Positions 51,797 through 61,452 of a stretch of DNA of 64,000 bases are shown here, piece after piece. The notes beneath the pieces are model-generated. The model saw nothing but the letters and a program-made list of their open reading frames with translations, made no database searches and was not told the DNA's origin. The first letter of the stretch is position 1. Each line of letters starts with the position of its first letter. Source of the stretch: Pricia mediterranea (GTDB taxonomy: Bacteria > Bacteroidota > Bacteroidia > Flavobacteriales > Flavobacteriaceae); contig NZ_JAVTTP010000002.1 in the NCBI RefSeq assembly GCF_032248455.1, forward strand, positions 62,001-126,000, given 5' to 3'. Position numbers and translations under genes: made by a program.

Positions 51797-52729
51797 ATGA
51801 GTTCCCTGCTGCACATCACCAACGGAGATAAATTTACGGATAAATTAAAATCCCTCTCACTTAAAGGTGATATTATTACCTGGCGCGAAATGCTCTGCGA
51901 GGGAAAAACGCTGACGAGTGTGGGCAGTGAGTCCTTTTGGAAGACGCGCTTCGAATTCCTCAATAAAAATTACAAAATTTCCAAATCCTGGTTCGTCGAA
52001 AAGACGTTAAAGGAATACCGCTCCCTTTGCAACCACAAACAACAAGACGAAATCGTACTTTGGTTCGATTACGACCTCTTCTGCCAAATCAATATGTTGG
52101 CCGTGCTCAGTTGGCTCAAGACAAATCGAAAGTATGCCCAGATTTCTTTGGTCTGTTCCGGTAAGGAAGATGACTCCCAGAAGATGTACAGCTTGCACGA
52201 CCTGAGCGACGAACAGTTGATGCAACGTTACGAGAACAAGGTGGAACTGAATCAGGACGATATCGAATACGCCGATTATGTGTGGCAACTCTATTGCAGT
52301 GACAATCCCATCCGTCTTGAAAACCTTACGGACTATTCCGACTACCAGTTCGATTATCTCGATGGCGCGATACAGGCCCATCTACACCGGTTCCCTAGCA
52401 TTAAGAACGGACTGAACGGAATGGAGAATGCTATGCTACGGTTGGCCGAGGAGAGAAAGCCTATTAACCGGACAACTTTTTTGAACGATATTCTTGAGAA
52501 CCAACTTATTTTGGGCTTTGGCGATTCGCAGTACGAAAGGGCACTCGATCGATTAAAACCCTTATTTTCTTCATTTAAGCCCGTACGACTGACCAAAAAA
52601 GGAAAACAGATTCTCGATAACCAAACCAGTTATTATTCCCGTCTTCGTGATAATGATGTCTATTTGGGCGGCGCCCTGAAATACAACTTTCTCTACAACA
52701 CCGATACGAGTAGGATCCTGAAGCTCTAG
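51797..52729 (+). CDS. DUF1835-domain protein
   Basis: 310 aa. SSLLHITNGDKFTDKL and IITWREMLCEG form the DUF1835 start; EIVLWFDYDLFCQINMLAVLSWL follows as the nucleotide-like core. The C-terminal half is helical (LDGAIQAHLHRFPSIKNG) and matches the companion domain often found in these proteins. The family is of unknown function, with no signal peptide. Only 1 bp separates it from the nucleoside phosphorylase gene, so they share a message and perhaps a nucleotide-related role. Confidence 0.85.
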   Translation: MSSLLHITNGDKFTDKLKSLSLKGDIITWREMLCEGKTLTSVGSESFWKTRFEFLNKNYKISKSWFVEKTLKEYRSLCNHKQQDEIVLWFDYDLFCQINMLAVLSWLKTNRKYAQISLVCSGKEDDSQKMYSLHDLSDEQLMQRYENKVELNQDDIEYADYVWQLYCSDNPIRLENLTDYSDYQFDYLDGAIQAHLHRFPSIKNGLNGMENAMLRLAEERKPINRTTFLNDILENQLILGFGDSQYERALDRLKPLFSSFKPVRLTKKGKQILDNQTSYYSRLRDNDVYLGGALKYNFLYNTDTSRILKL

Positions 52730-52730
52730 A

Positions 52731-53597
52731 ATGTTAGGTACCTCCGAGCTTATCCTTAATCCCGACGGTAGCATTTACCATCTGAACCTGTTACCGGAAG
52801 ATCTTGCGGATACCGTTATCACCGTGGGCGACCCCGACCGTGTATCAGAGGTATCCTCGTTTTTCGAAACGGTGGAAATCAAGAAAGGCAAACGGGAATT
52901 CCGTACCCATACCGGCATTCTTAACGGAAAACGGCTGAGCGTGGTCTCTACCGGGATAGGAACGGACAATATCGATATTGTCCTCAACGAACTCGATGCC
53001 TTGGTCAACATCGATTTTAAATCGCGGACGCTGCATTCCAAAAAGAAAAAGTTGGACATTGTCCGTATCGGTACCTCCGGGGCGATACAGCCCGATATTC
53101 CCTTGGATTCCTTCTTGATGAGCGAATACGCCATCGGCCTAGACGGTTTACTTCATTTTTACCATTCCACAGCTGTCCAGTACACGGAAATGGCGGAGGC
53201 CTTTGCGGCGCATACCGGCTGGTCGAGCAAAAAAGCGGAGCCCTATGCCGTTGAATGTGATGCGGTGATAGCAAAAAAGCTTCTTTCAAATCGTATACGA
53301 TTGGGGATAACGCTTACCAATACTGGATTCTACGGTCCCCAAGGCAGAAAATTGAGGCTTCAGACGCACAACGACCGTTTTATGGAAGGGCTGAAGGATT
53401 TCAAATTCGCGGAACTCAAGATTACCAATATGGAAATGGAGACATCGGGAATTTATGGGCTCTCAAAACTGCTGGGCCACCGTGCCGTTTCGATGAACTG
53501 TATCCTAGCCAACCGGAGTACGGGGGAGTTTTCTGCAAATCCCAAAAAAGCGACCCGGGACCTCATAGGCTATTGCCTCGAAAAAATCTGTGGGTAA
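52731..53597 (+). CDS. Nucleoside phosphorylase (uridine-phosphorylase-like)
   Basis: 288 aa. VITVGDPDRVSEVSSFFE, VVSTGIGTDNIDIVLNEL, IVRIGTSGAIQPDIPL and ITNMEMETSGIYGL are the phosphate- and ribose-binding segments of the NP-I family. It should split purine or pyrimidine nucleosides to base and ribose-1-phosphate. It follows the DUF1835 gene by 1 bp. It is cytosolic; the exact nucleoside is not decided by sequence. Confidence 0.92.
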   Translation: MLGTSELILNPDGSIYHLNLLPEDLADTVITVGDPDRVSEVSSFFETVEIKKGKREFRTHTGILNGKRLSVVSTGIGTDNIDIVLNELDALVNIDFKSRTLHSKKKKLDIVRIGTSGAIQPDIPLDSFLMSEYAIGLDGLLHFYHSTAVQYTEMAEAFAAHTGWSSKKAEPYAVECDAVIAKKLLSNRIRLGITLTNTGFYGPQGRKLRLQTHNDRFMEGLKDFKFAELKITNMEMETSGIYGLSKLLGHRAVSMNCILANRSTGEFSANPKKATRDLIGYCLEKICG

Positions 53598-53648
53598 TAG
53601 TTTGGTTGTAATTCTCTAATCGCGATCAACAGCTGAAAAATAATCTTT

Positions 53649-54494
53649 ATGAAAAAAGTAAATATAGTAGGAGTCCCCGAGCATTTTAACCTTCCTTGGC
53701 ATATGGCCATTGAAGAAGGGGCTTTTGAAGATCGCGGTATCGATTTGCAATGGACCGACATACCCGAAGGTACGGGAAGAATGAACCAGATGTTGCAAAA
53801 AGGAGAAACCGATCTGGCCATCATCTTGACCGAGGGCATCGTCAAAGGCATTGCCGCAGGAAACCCGACCCGAATCGTGCAGGAATATATTGCCACGCCC
53901 CTCCTCTGGGGCATTCACGTGGGTGCCAAGAGCGACTACACTTCCGTGGCGGACCTGAATCGGACTAAAACGGCCATCAGCCGTTTTGGCAGTGGGAGCC
54001 ATCTCATGGCCTATGTAAACGCCGAAAAAGAGCATTGGGATACCGATAGCTTGAAGTTCGAGGTCATCGACGATTTAGAAGGCGCCATTAAAGCGCTTAC
54101 CAACGGGACAGCGGATTATTTCATGTGGGAACATTTTACCACAAAGCCGCTGGTCGATAAAGGCATCTTCCGCAGATTGGCCGACCGTCCCACCCCGTGG
54201 CCCTGCTTTATGGTGGCGGCAACAACGGATTTCCTAGAAGAACATTCCGGTACGTTGGACCATATTTTGGACGTTATCAACGGTTACACCTCAGAGTTTA
54301 AGGAGATTCCCAGTATCGACCGAACCCTCGCCAATCGCTACGGACAAGAGCTGGAAGACATTCGTGAATGGCTATCCCTCACGGAATGGAGCCAAGAACA
54401 GATATCAACGCAAAATATTGATAACGTGCAGCGTACACTAAACAATTTAAAGTTGATCGACAAAACTATACCAGTTGACCAAATTCTAAATTAA
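53649..54494 (+). CDS. Substrate-binding-like protein (NMT1/SsuA type), no signal peptide
   Basis: 281 aa. KVNIVGVPEHFNLPWHMAIEEGAFEDRGIDLQWTDIPEG in outline is the start of a type II periplasmic-binding fold, and GAIKALTNGTADYFMWEHFTTKPL is the ligand lobe. It starts directly at the fold, with no signal peptide, lipobox or ABC-transporter genes beside it. It may be a cytosolic ligand sensor or enzyme of the NMT1/THI5-like family. It follows the nucleoside phosphorylase by 51 bp, so it could be in that operon. Confidence 0.83.
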   Translation: MKKVNIVGVPEHFNLPWHMAIEEGAFEDRGIDLQWTDIPEGTGRMNQMLQKGETDLAIILTEGIVKGIAAGNPTRIVQEYIATPLLWGIHVGAKSDYTSVADLNRTKTAISRFGSGSHLMAYVNAEKEHWDTDSLKFEVIDDLEGAIKALTNGTADYFMWEHFTTKPLVDKGIFRRLADRPTPWPCFMVAATTDFLEEHSGTLDHILDVINGYTSEFKEIPSIDRTLANRYGQELEDIREWLSLTEWSQEQISTQNIDNVQRTLNNLKLIDKTIPVDQILN

Positions 54495-54539
54495 ACGGTT
54501 GCGAAAGTCGCTAACGGGCCCAATTTTTCAACCTTAGGA

Positions 54540-55205
54540 TTACCACTCGATCGGCCGTTTTCCTATTTTTTTGAGGATTTCGTTGGTTTGGCTAAAATGT
54601 CCGTTCCCGAACCAATAGCCCCGATTGGCACTCAAAGGCGAGGGGTGCCCCGAAGTCAGGATATAGTGTTTTTCTTCGTCGATCAAAGCGGCCTTCTTTT
54701 TGGCGTATCCGCCCCAGAGCAAAAACACCAAACCTCCCTTTTCATCGGACAGTTTGCGAATTACGGCATCGGTAAAGGCTTCCCATCCTTTCTTTTGGTG
54801 GCTGCCCGCATTCCGGGCGCGTACCGTCAAGGTGGCATTGAGCAGAAGCACGCCTTGCCTGGCCCAATGCTCCAGGTCGCCGCTCTTCGGATAGGACTTT
54901 CCCACATCATTTTCCAATTCCTTAAAAATATTGATCAAGGACGGGGGATGCGCTATCCCGTCCTTCACCGAAAAACAGAGTCCGTTTGCCTGATCCGGAC
55001 CGTGGTAGGGATCTTGTCCGATTAAAACCACTTTGGTGCTGTCAAAGGGACAATGCTCAAACGCCGCGAAAATATCACTGCCCTGCGGATAGCAGGTGTT
55101 TTCGGCGTATTCCTTTTTCACAAAATGGATTAGAGCCGAGAAATAGGGCTGTCGGAATTCTTGGGAGAGTTGTTGCTTCCAGCTTTCTTTTATGGTTACG
55201 GGCAT
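54540..55205 (-). CDS. ung: Uracil-DNA glycosylase
   Basis: 221 aa family-1 UDG. Asp65 in IGQDPYHGPDQANGLCFSV in outline (GQDPYHGP) activates water, and the catalytic His is in SGHPSPLSANRGYWFGN, with the GHFSQTN DNA-intercalation loop following. It removes uracil from DNA as the first step of base excision repair. The gene's 5' end overlaps the untranslated leader of the divergent MutS2-type gene. Confidence 0.96.
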   Translation of the reverse strand: MPVTIKESWKQQLSQEFRQPYFSALIHFVKKEYAENTCYPQGSDIFAAFEHCPFDSTKVVLIGQDPYHGPDQANGLCFSVKDGIAHPPSLINIFKELENDVGKSYPKSGDLEHWARQGVLLLNATLTVRARNAGSHQKKGWEAFTDAVIRKLSDEKGGLVFLLWGGYAKKKAALIDEEKHYILTSGHPSPLSANRGYWFGNGHFSQTNEILKKIGKRPIEW

Positions 55206-55305
55206 ATTTTCTTGTATTGGAAATCCAAAAATAAGGATTGTAACGCAATCGTGGCCCGGCGCGATACATGCTAATTACCTACCTTTGCAACCGATTTTTG
55301 ATCTT

Positions 55306-57483
55306 ATGGTAAAAATTCCGAAAAAGACACTTCAAGACCTTGAATTTCCCACCGTATTGCAACAGGTATCCACCCGCTGCAACACCGGGCTGGGGAAGAC
55401 CAGGGCTTTGGGAATCAAACCGATTTCCGATACTGAAACTTTGCTTGAGACCCTGGGGCGAACCTCGGAATACCTGGCCTCCTTCGTCAATGAAAACAGG
55501 ATTCCCAACCACGGTTTTGATGCCGTGGACAAGGAATTAAAACTGTTGAAAATCGAGAACACTACTTTAGAAGTGTCGGGCTTTCAAAAAATCGCAAGTA
55601 TTTGTAAGACCGTGGATTCCCACAAGAAGTTCTTTAAAAAGTTTAATGAATACTATCCGTTGCTTTTTGCATCTTCAGAAGAAATCGAGGCCAACAGGGA
55701 CATTCCTACCCAAGTGGACACCATAATCGACCGCTTCGGGGAGGTGAAGGACAGTGCTTCGGATAAGCTATCGACCATTCGTCAGGAAATAAATCAAGTA
55801 AAAAGCAAGATCGGACAAAGTTTTGCCTCCGCCCTGAATACCTATCACGGTTCGGACTATCTCGATGATATTCGGGAATCGGTGGTCGAGAACCGTAGGG
55901 TATTGGCGGTCAAGGCCATGTACCGGAAAAAAGTAAAGGGTACGGTAATGGGCACTTCCAGAACGGGAAGCATCGTGTATATCGAGCCCGAGACCACCCT
56001 GAAATACAGCAGGGAACTGAACAATTTGGAATTCGACGAAAAGGAGGAGATCAGGCGGATCCTGAACACTTTGACGCACCGCATACGTCCCTTCGCACCG
56101 CTTCTGGTGGATTATCAGGATTTTTTGGCGGATATGGACATCACCGCCGCCAAGGCCAGGTACGCGTCAGATACCAACGCGCTGCTGCCGGAAATCAACA
56201 CCAAAAAGCGTTTGTTCCTTCGGGACGCTTACCATCCCCTACTCTATTTGAGCAATGAGCGAAATAGTGAAAAAACCTGGCCACAGACCATTGAATTGCA
56301 CCCCGAAAACCGGATAATCGTAATTTCAGGTCCCAATGCGGGCGGCAAGAGCATTACCCTGAAGACCATTGGCCTACTTCAGGTAATGCTTCAATCGGGA
56401 CTGTTAATCCCCGTTCATGAAAGGAGTTCTGCATGTTTATTTAATCGTGTTTTAACGGATATCGGGGATAACCAGTCCATCGAAAACCATCTGAGTACTT
56501 ACAGTTACCGGCTCAAGAACATGAACCGCTTTTTGCGAAAATGTGATGCCGAAACCCTGTTTTTGATCGACGAGTTCGGTACGGGCAGTGATCCCGAACT
56601 CGGTGGGGCCTTGGCGGAAGCCTTTTTGGAGGTGTTCTACAAAAGGGAATCCTTCGGGGTGATTACGACCCACTACGCCAATTTAAAGGCATTGGCGGAC
56701 GAGTTGCCGCATACCACTAACGCCAATATGCTTTTTGATGGAAAAACACTTGAACCCATCTTTCAATTGGTTCTGGGGGAGGCGGGCAGTTCCTTCACCT
56801 TCGAGGTGGCCCAAAAGAACGGCATTCCCTACAACCTGATCAACAAGGCCAAAAAGAAAATTGAAAGGGGGAAGGTCCGTTTCGACGCAACCATCGCCAA
56901 ACTTCAAAAAGAACGGAGTAAAATGGCGCAAACGGGGGACCGCCTACAAGAAGAGGAATCGAAAGCTAGGGAAGAAGCCCAGCGACTGGAAAAACTCAAC
57001 GCCAAGATCAAGTCCAAGCTCGAGAATTACCAAGAGCTTTACGACCACGACCAGCGGATGATCCATTTGGGCAATAAAGTGGACAAGGCCGCGGCAAAAT
57101 ATTTTCAGGAAAACAAAAAGCGCCCCTTGGTATCGGAGCTGCTGCGCATCGTGGAGACCGAAAACAGCAAACGGAAGAAGAAATCCGCCGCAGCGGCCAA
57201 AGCCGAACGAACTAAACATGCCGAAGTGGCCCAAGAGGCACGGAGCAAGGTGAAGCACATCCGGGAGAAAAAGAAAGTAGCGAAGAAGAAGGCGGTCATC
57301 AAGGAAAGGAACAAGCCCTTACCGGTTTTCAAGATTGGCGACCGGGTCCGCCTAAAAGACGGGAAGGCCGTCGGGAGCATCGACACCCTTGAAAAGAAAA
57401 AGGCCATTGTCAACTACGGGCAGTTTAAGACCCACGTTGGGCTGGAGCAGTTGGAGTTGGTGGGTAAGAAGGGAAAAACATGA
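55306..57483 (+). CDS. MutS2-type DNA-binding ATPase lacking the Smr domain
   Basis: 725 aa from the ATG at 55306 (MVKIPKKTLQDLEFP); an upstream in-frame ATG at 55192 lies in the ung gene and is rejected. Walker A is GPNAGGKS (residues 342-349), Walker B is FLIDEFGTGSDPELGG. Long coiled coils (KLQKERSKMAQTGDRLQEEE) follow. The C-terminus ends with a short KOW-like beta domain (GDRVRLKDGKAVGSIDTLEKKK) and no Smr nuclease, unlike MutS2 of Bacillus. It may remodel branched DNA or rescue collided ribosomes. The stop overlaps the DCC gene by 4 bp. Confidence 0.92.
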   Translation: MVKIPKKTLQDLEFPTVLQQVSTRCNTGLGKTRALGIKPISDTETLLETLGRTSEYLASFVNENRIPNHGFDAVDKELKLLKIENTTLEVSGFQKIASICKTVDSHKKFFKKFNEYYPLLFASSEEIEANRDIPTQVDTIIDRFGEVKDSASDKLSTIRQEINQVKSKIGQSFASALNTYHGSDYLDDIRESVVENRRVLAVKAMYRKKVKGTVMGTSRTGSIVYIEPETTLKYSRELNNLEFDEKEEIRRILNTLTHRIRPFAPLLVDYQDFLADMDITAAKARYASDTNALLPEINTKKRLFLRDAYHPLLYLSNERNSEKTWPQTIELHPENRIIVISGPNAGGKSITLKTIGLLQVMLQSGLLIPVHERSSACLFNRVLTDIGDNQSIENHLSTYSYRLKNMNRFLRKCDAETLFLIDEFGTGSDPELGGALAEAFLEVFYKRESFGVITTHYANLKALADELPHTTNANMLFDGKTLEPIFQLVLGEAGSSFTFEVAQKNGIPYNLINKAKKKIERGKVRFDATIAKLQKERSKMAQTGDRLQEEESKAREEAQRLEKLNAKIKSKLENYQELYDHDQRMIHLGNKVDKAAAKYFQENKKRPLVSELLRIVETENSKRKKKSAAAAKAERTKHAEVAQEARSKVKHIREKKKVAKKKAVIKERNKPLPVFKIGDRVRLKDGKAVGSIDTLEKKKAIVNYGQFKTHVGLEQLELVGKKGKT

Positions 57484-57887
57484 AAAAATCACATAAAATA
57501 CTGTTATTCGATGGGGTCTGCAATCTCTGTAACGGGGCCATACAATTTATCATCAAACGGGATAAAAAGGATGTCTTTCGATACGCGCCCTTACAAAGCG
57601 AGATTGGTCAAAAGCTGATTTCCGAACGTCATATCGACACCGAACGTATAGACTCCTTTATCCTAATCGAACCGGGCGTGGCGTACTATACCAAATCCGA
57701 TGCCACGTTGGAAATCGGAAAACATCTGAGCGGGTTTCGAACGCTTTCCGTTCTCCTCTCCGGCGTTCCCCACAGGTTACGCGATTTCGTATATGATTTC
57801 GTCGCCAGAAATCGCTATAAATGGTACGGAAGAAAGAAGGAATGTATGGTGCCGACCCCGAAATTAAAGGCGAAATTTTTAGAGTAA
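57480..57887 (+). CDS. DCC-family thiol-disulfide oxidoreductase (DUF393)
   Basis: 135 aa thioredoxin-like protein. The family start LLFDGVCNLCNGAIQFIIKRDKKDVFRYAPLQSE in outline has the D-G-x-C-x-x-C motif; the ending VARNRYKWYGRKKEC with PTPKLKAKFL is also usual. It is likely a redox protein in the cytosol. The start overlaps the MutS2-type gene's stop (ATGA), giving translational coupling. Confidence 0.93.
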   Translation: MKKSHKILLFDGVCNLCNGAIQFIIKRDKKDVFRYAPLQSEIGQKLISERHIDTERIDSFILIEPGVAYYTKSDATLEIGKHLSGFRTLSVLLSGVPHRLRDFVYDFVARNRYKWYGRKKECMVPTPKLKAKFLE

Positions 57888-57984
57888 TAGTTTCGAGAAA
57901 TATCATGGTTTGAATTGGGTGCTTCAGAACACGCAAGACAAGAATAATTTTCGAAAGTCAGCTCACCCCAAACCTATTAATACG

Positions 57985-58770
57985 ATGAACGACAATCTAA
58001 AAAAACTTGCCACTATCGGGTTTATCGCAAAGGGGGCGGTCTATGCCACTGTAGGGGGCCTCGCCCTTGCCTCGGCCTTGAATATGGGAGGCGAGAAAGC
58101 CGGATTGTTCGACGTCGTCGAATTTCTTGAAAAGCAACCGTTTGGAAAGGTAATCCTCGCTGTTTTGGGTCTGGGCCTGCTTTGTCTTTCCTTCTGGCGT
58201 TTTGTTCAAGGCATTCGGGATCCGGAGGATATCGGCTCCGACCTAAATGGTTGGTTCACTCGAATTGGACTGTTGACCGCGGGCTTCTTTTTTTTAGGCT
58301 TGGGAGGTTTCGCTCTCTATGAAATATTTTGGAACGTTCCGATCAAGCAGGGCGGCGGTAGTCCCAGAGAGTTGGGCGACTGGGGAAAATATGTCTTTTA
58401 CATCATAGGTGCGTCCCTGACAGGAAAGGCCTTTTACCAATTTTTTATGGCCTATGAAGGAGGGTACACCAAACTCTTCTATATTTCGCCTTCCGCTCTC
58501 GATGCCAAACGGGCCTTTGTCAAGAACACGGGCCGCGTGGGCCTAATTGCACGCGGAATTATAACCGGAGTCGTGGCCTATTTTTTCCTCAACGCCGGAT
58601 ACAGGTGGAGTCTTAGGGGTTCCGAAAAAGTGAGGGGTACGGAAGAAGCTTTTTCATTCATCCAAAATAACGCTGCGGGATCCTGGTTATTGGGATTAGT
58701 GGCCATCGGCCTGATTTCCTACGGCATCCATATGTTCGCCATGGCCCGTTATCGAAAATTCGACGGATGA
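57985..58770 (+). CDS. DUF1206 membrane protein
   Basis: 261 aa from the ATG at 57985 (MNDNLKKLATIGFIAKGAVYATVGGLALA in outline), favoured over one 75 bp upstream that adds a charged, non-family leader. Three repeats, each of about two hydrophobic helices and starting with a R/K-x-G-x-x-A-[KR]-G motif (IGFIAKGAVYA, GLLTAGFFFLG, VGLIARGIITG), make the DUF1206 fold. Inner-membrane protein, function unknown. It lies 97 bp after the DCC gene and is convergent with the symporter gene. Confidence 0.9.
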   Translation: MNDNLKKLATIGFIAKGAVYATVGGLALASALNMGGEKAGLFDVVEFLEKQPFGKVILAVLGLGLLCLSFWRFVQGIRDPEDIGSDLNGWFTRIGLLTAGFFFLGLGGFALYEIFWNVPIKQGGGSPRELGDWGKYVFYIIGASLTGKAFYQFFMAYEGGYTKLFYISPSALDAKRAFVKNTGRVGLIARGIITGVVAYFFLNAGYRWSLRGSEKVRGTEEAFSFIQNNAAGSWLLGLVAIGLISYGIHMFAMARYRKFDG

Positions 58771-58816
58771 TCTGGCGGGGCGCTAGTCGGAACTTTCAAG
58801 TTTCGCGAACACGCCG

Positions 58817-60142
58817 TCACTTTAACTCGTCGATGTTATCGTCCCAATCCTTTACCTTGGGTTTGATGGTCGAACCGGTCGATTTCGCTACCATCATGGC
58901 AACGGTGGCATCCCCGGTTACATTGACTACGGTCCTAAGCATATCCAACGGTCGGTCGACCGCAAAGATCAGCGCAAGCCCGATAGCGAGCTTGTCCGGT
59001 GGAAACCCGATGGATTCCAGAACAATGACCAACATCACCATCCCAGCGCCCGGTACCGCAGCAGATCCGATCGAGGCCAAAAGGGCGGTCAATACAATGG
59101 TCAACTGATCGGCAAAGGTCAGATCGAACTTCAGGGCCTCGGCGATGAATACAGCGGCAATGGCCTGATACAGACTGGTGCCATCCATGTTGATGGTAGC
59201 CCCCACGGGAAGCACGAAACTTGAAATCTCCTTTTCCACGCCAATGTGTTCCTCCACTCTTTCCATCGTGACCGGTAAGGTGGCTGCACTGGAGCTTGTT
59301 GAAAAAGCTAAAAGTTGCGCAGGTACCATTTTCCTTAGAAAGGTCAAGGGGTTATAACGGGTAAACGTACCCACGACCAGACTGTAGAAGACAATCATCA
59401 ATACCAGTCCGAGTATCACAACGCCTGAATATTTAAGCAAGGCCAATAATAGGTCCGGGTCGCCCGAGGAGACCACCACATTTGCCAATAATGCGAACAC
59501 GGCGATCGGGGCGGTAAGCATGATCAAATCCACCATTTTTAAGACGACCTCATTTAGGGCGTCGAAGAATTTTTTGAGCGGCTTTGCCTTTTTCTCCCCG
59601 ATCAGCAACATCGATATCCCCAAAAAAATGGTAAAAAAGATAACTTGGAGCATTAGGCTATTATCGCTAAGGGCGGCGAAAGCGTTGTCGGGCACCATAT
59701 CTTCCAAAAACTGAAGGGGGCCACTGTCTTGCTGTTTGGCTGCTTCATCCAGTTTATCGGTAACGTCTTTTTCTTTGGAATAAGTTTCGGTAAGTTTAGT
59801 GATGGTAGCGTTCGAGATGCCACTGCCCGGCGTAGTAGCGTTGACCAACACAAGACCAATGGTGATGGCTATTACGGTAGTACAGATGTAGATGACAATA
59901 GTGCGCAATCCGATATTTCGGAACTTGGAAATGTCCTTGAGGTCGGAGATGCCCTTGACCAGGGAGGCCAAAATAAGAGGAATTGCAATAAGTTTAAGGA
60001 GTTTGACGAATATTGTACCGAACGGGTTGATCCAATCCTGAACGAAATCCCTTCCCCAGGAAATATAGGTCATTCCAAATCCGAAAAGGATGCCTGCCAG
60101 CATTCCGATCAGGATCTGCCAGTGCAATTCAAGTTTGCGCAT
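58817..60142 (-). CDS. Dicarboxylate/amino acid:cation symporter (DAACS)
   Basis: 441 aa with eight-helix GltPh-type topology. The signature SSSAATLPVTMERVEE and the NMDGTSLYQAIAAVFIAEAL stretch (substrate and sodium binding) are present, followed by GMVMLVIVLESIGFP. It should import glutamate, aspartate or C4-dicarboxylates with Na+ or H+. An insert around residues 120-165 (TYSKEKDVTDKLDEAAKQQDSG) is a periplasmic loop usual in flavobacterial members. Single gene. Confidence 0.94.
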   Translation of the reverse strand: MRKLELHWQILIGMLAGILFGFGMTYISWGRDFVQDWINPFGTIFVKLLKLIAIPLILASLVKGISDLKDISKFRNIGLRTIVIYICTTVIAITIGLVLVNATTPGSGISNATITKLTETYSKEKDVTDKLDEAAKQQDSGPLQFLEDMVPDNAFAALSDNSLMLQVIFFTIFLGISMLLIGEKKAKPLKKFFDALNEVVLKMVDLIMLTAPIAVFALLANVVVSSGDPDLLLALLKYSGVVILGLVLMIVFYSLVVGTFTRYNPLTFLRKMVPAQLLAFSTSSSAATLPVTMERVEEHIGVEKEISSFVLPVGATINMDGTSLYQAIAAVFIAEALKFDLTFADQLTIVLTALLASIGSAAVPGAGMVMLVIVLESIGFPPDKLAIGLALIFAVDRPLDMLRTVVNVTGDATVAMMVAKSTGSTIKPKVKDWDDNIDELK

Positions 60143-60223
60143 ATATAATGGTTTAGGGGCGAAAGATACTATTTTTTGGAAGGAAACCGGTAAGTTCGGA
60201 CCAGGTTGGACGAACCTTCAGTC

Positions 60224-61306
60224 TTAACTTTTCGGCCGGTAGTCTAAACGGATGGTACGGTTTAGAAGCGTATAATCCGCTAAAACCAGGGCCGTCATGG
60301 CCTCTACAATAGGCACGGCCCGTGGTACTACGCAAGGATCGTGTCGGCCTTTGCCTTTGGTGGTTACTTTATTTCCGTCTTTATCAATGGTCTCGTAGGG
60401 CTGGATTATGGTGGCTACAGGCTTGAAGGCCACGTTGAAATAGATATCCATACCGTTGCTTATACCGCCTTGAACGCCACCGCTAAAATTGGTTTTGGTA
60501 CTTCCATCCGAATTGAACTGATCATTGTGCTCGCTGCCTTTCATCTGAATCCCCTTGAATCCGCTACCGTATTCGAACCCCTTAACGGCGTTGATCGACA
60601 GCATGGCCTTGCCCAGTTCGGCGTGTAGTTTGTCAAAGACCGGTTCGCCCAAGCCGATGGGCACCTGCCGAGCGACACAGGTAATGATACCTCCTATGGT
60701 ATCGCCTTCTTTCCGGATTTTCTTGATGTAGTCCTCCATTTTGGCCGCTGTTTCAGGATGGGGACAGCGTACGGGGTTGGATTCTATCATCGAAAGATCT
60801 AATTTCTGGTAGGGAACGTCCATTTTCATTTTACCTACTTGAGAAACGAAGGCGTTGATCTTAATTTGAGAGAGAAATTGCTTGGCAATAGCCCCTGCTA
60901 CTACCCTACTCGCGGTTTCACGGGCCGAGCTACGGCCGCCGCCCCGATAGTCGCGAAAGCCGTATTTCTGGTCGTACACATAATCGGCGTGCGATGGGCG
61001 GTACGAATCCTTGATATGGGAATAGTCGCGGGATTTCTGATTCGTGTTGCGAATGACAAAACCGATAGGGGTGCCCGTCGTCCTCCCTTCAAAAATTCCG
61101 GAGAGAAACTCCACCGTATCCGGTTCTTTTCTTTGGGTGACGATTGCCGACTGTCCCGGTTTGCGTCGATCCATCTCCTTTTGTACGGCGTCAAGGTCAA
61201 TTTCTACGCCAGAGGGGCATCCATCGAGCACTCCGCCGATGGCCACGCCGTGCGATTCCCCGAAGGTGGTCAGTCTGAATAGGTTGCCAAAAGAATTCCC
61301 TGCCAT
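60224..61306 (-). CDS. aroC: Chorismate synthase
   Basis: 360 aa with all landmarks: [27 protein letters not shown] in outline (FGESHG), [23 protein letters not shown] in outline ([10 protein letters not shown]), and the C-terminal [17 protein letters not shown]. It turns 5-enolpyruvylshikimate-3-phosphate into chorismate with reduced FMN, the last step of the shikimate pathway. Not linked to other aro genes here. Confidence 0.97.
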   Translation of the reverse strand: MAGNSFGNLFRLTTFGESHGVAIGGVLDGCPSGVEIDLDAVQKEMDRRKPGQSAIVTQRKEPDTVEFLSGIFEGRTTGTPIGFVIRNTNQKSRDYSHIKDSYRPSHADYVYDQKYGFRDYRGGGRSSARETASRVVAGAIAKQFLSQIKINAFVSQVGKMKMDVPYQKLDLSMIESNPVRCPHPETAAKMEDYIKKIRKEGDTIGGIITCVARQVPIGLGEPVFDKLHAELGKAMLSINAVKGFEYGSGFKGIQMKGSEHNDQFNSDGSTKTNFSGGVQGGISNGMDIYFNVAFKPVATIIQPYETIDKDGNKVTTKGKGRHDPCVVPRAVPIVEAMTALVLADYTLLNRTIRLDYRPKS

Positions 61307-61452
61307 TATTAGAGATTAAGGGTTAGTACTGCTATTGAGCACAAAATATTTAAGGTTTAATCGCTACTTCGTAGCTATTCAAGGTCCAAAGTCAGGTTTA
61401 AATTGCCCTAAACTTTATACAATCGTTTCCTACCGTCCAACACTCCTGCCCA

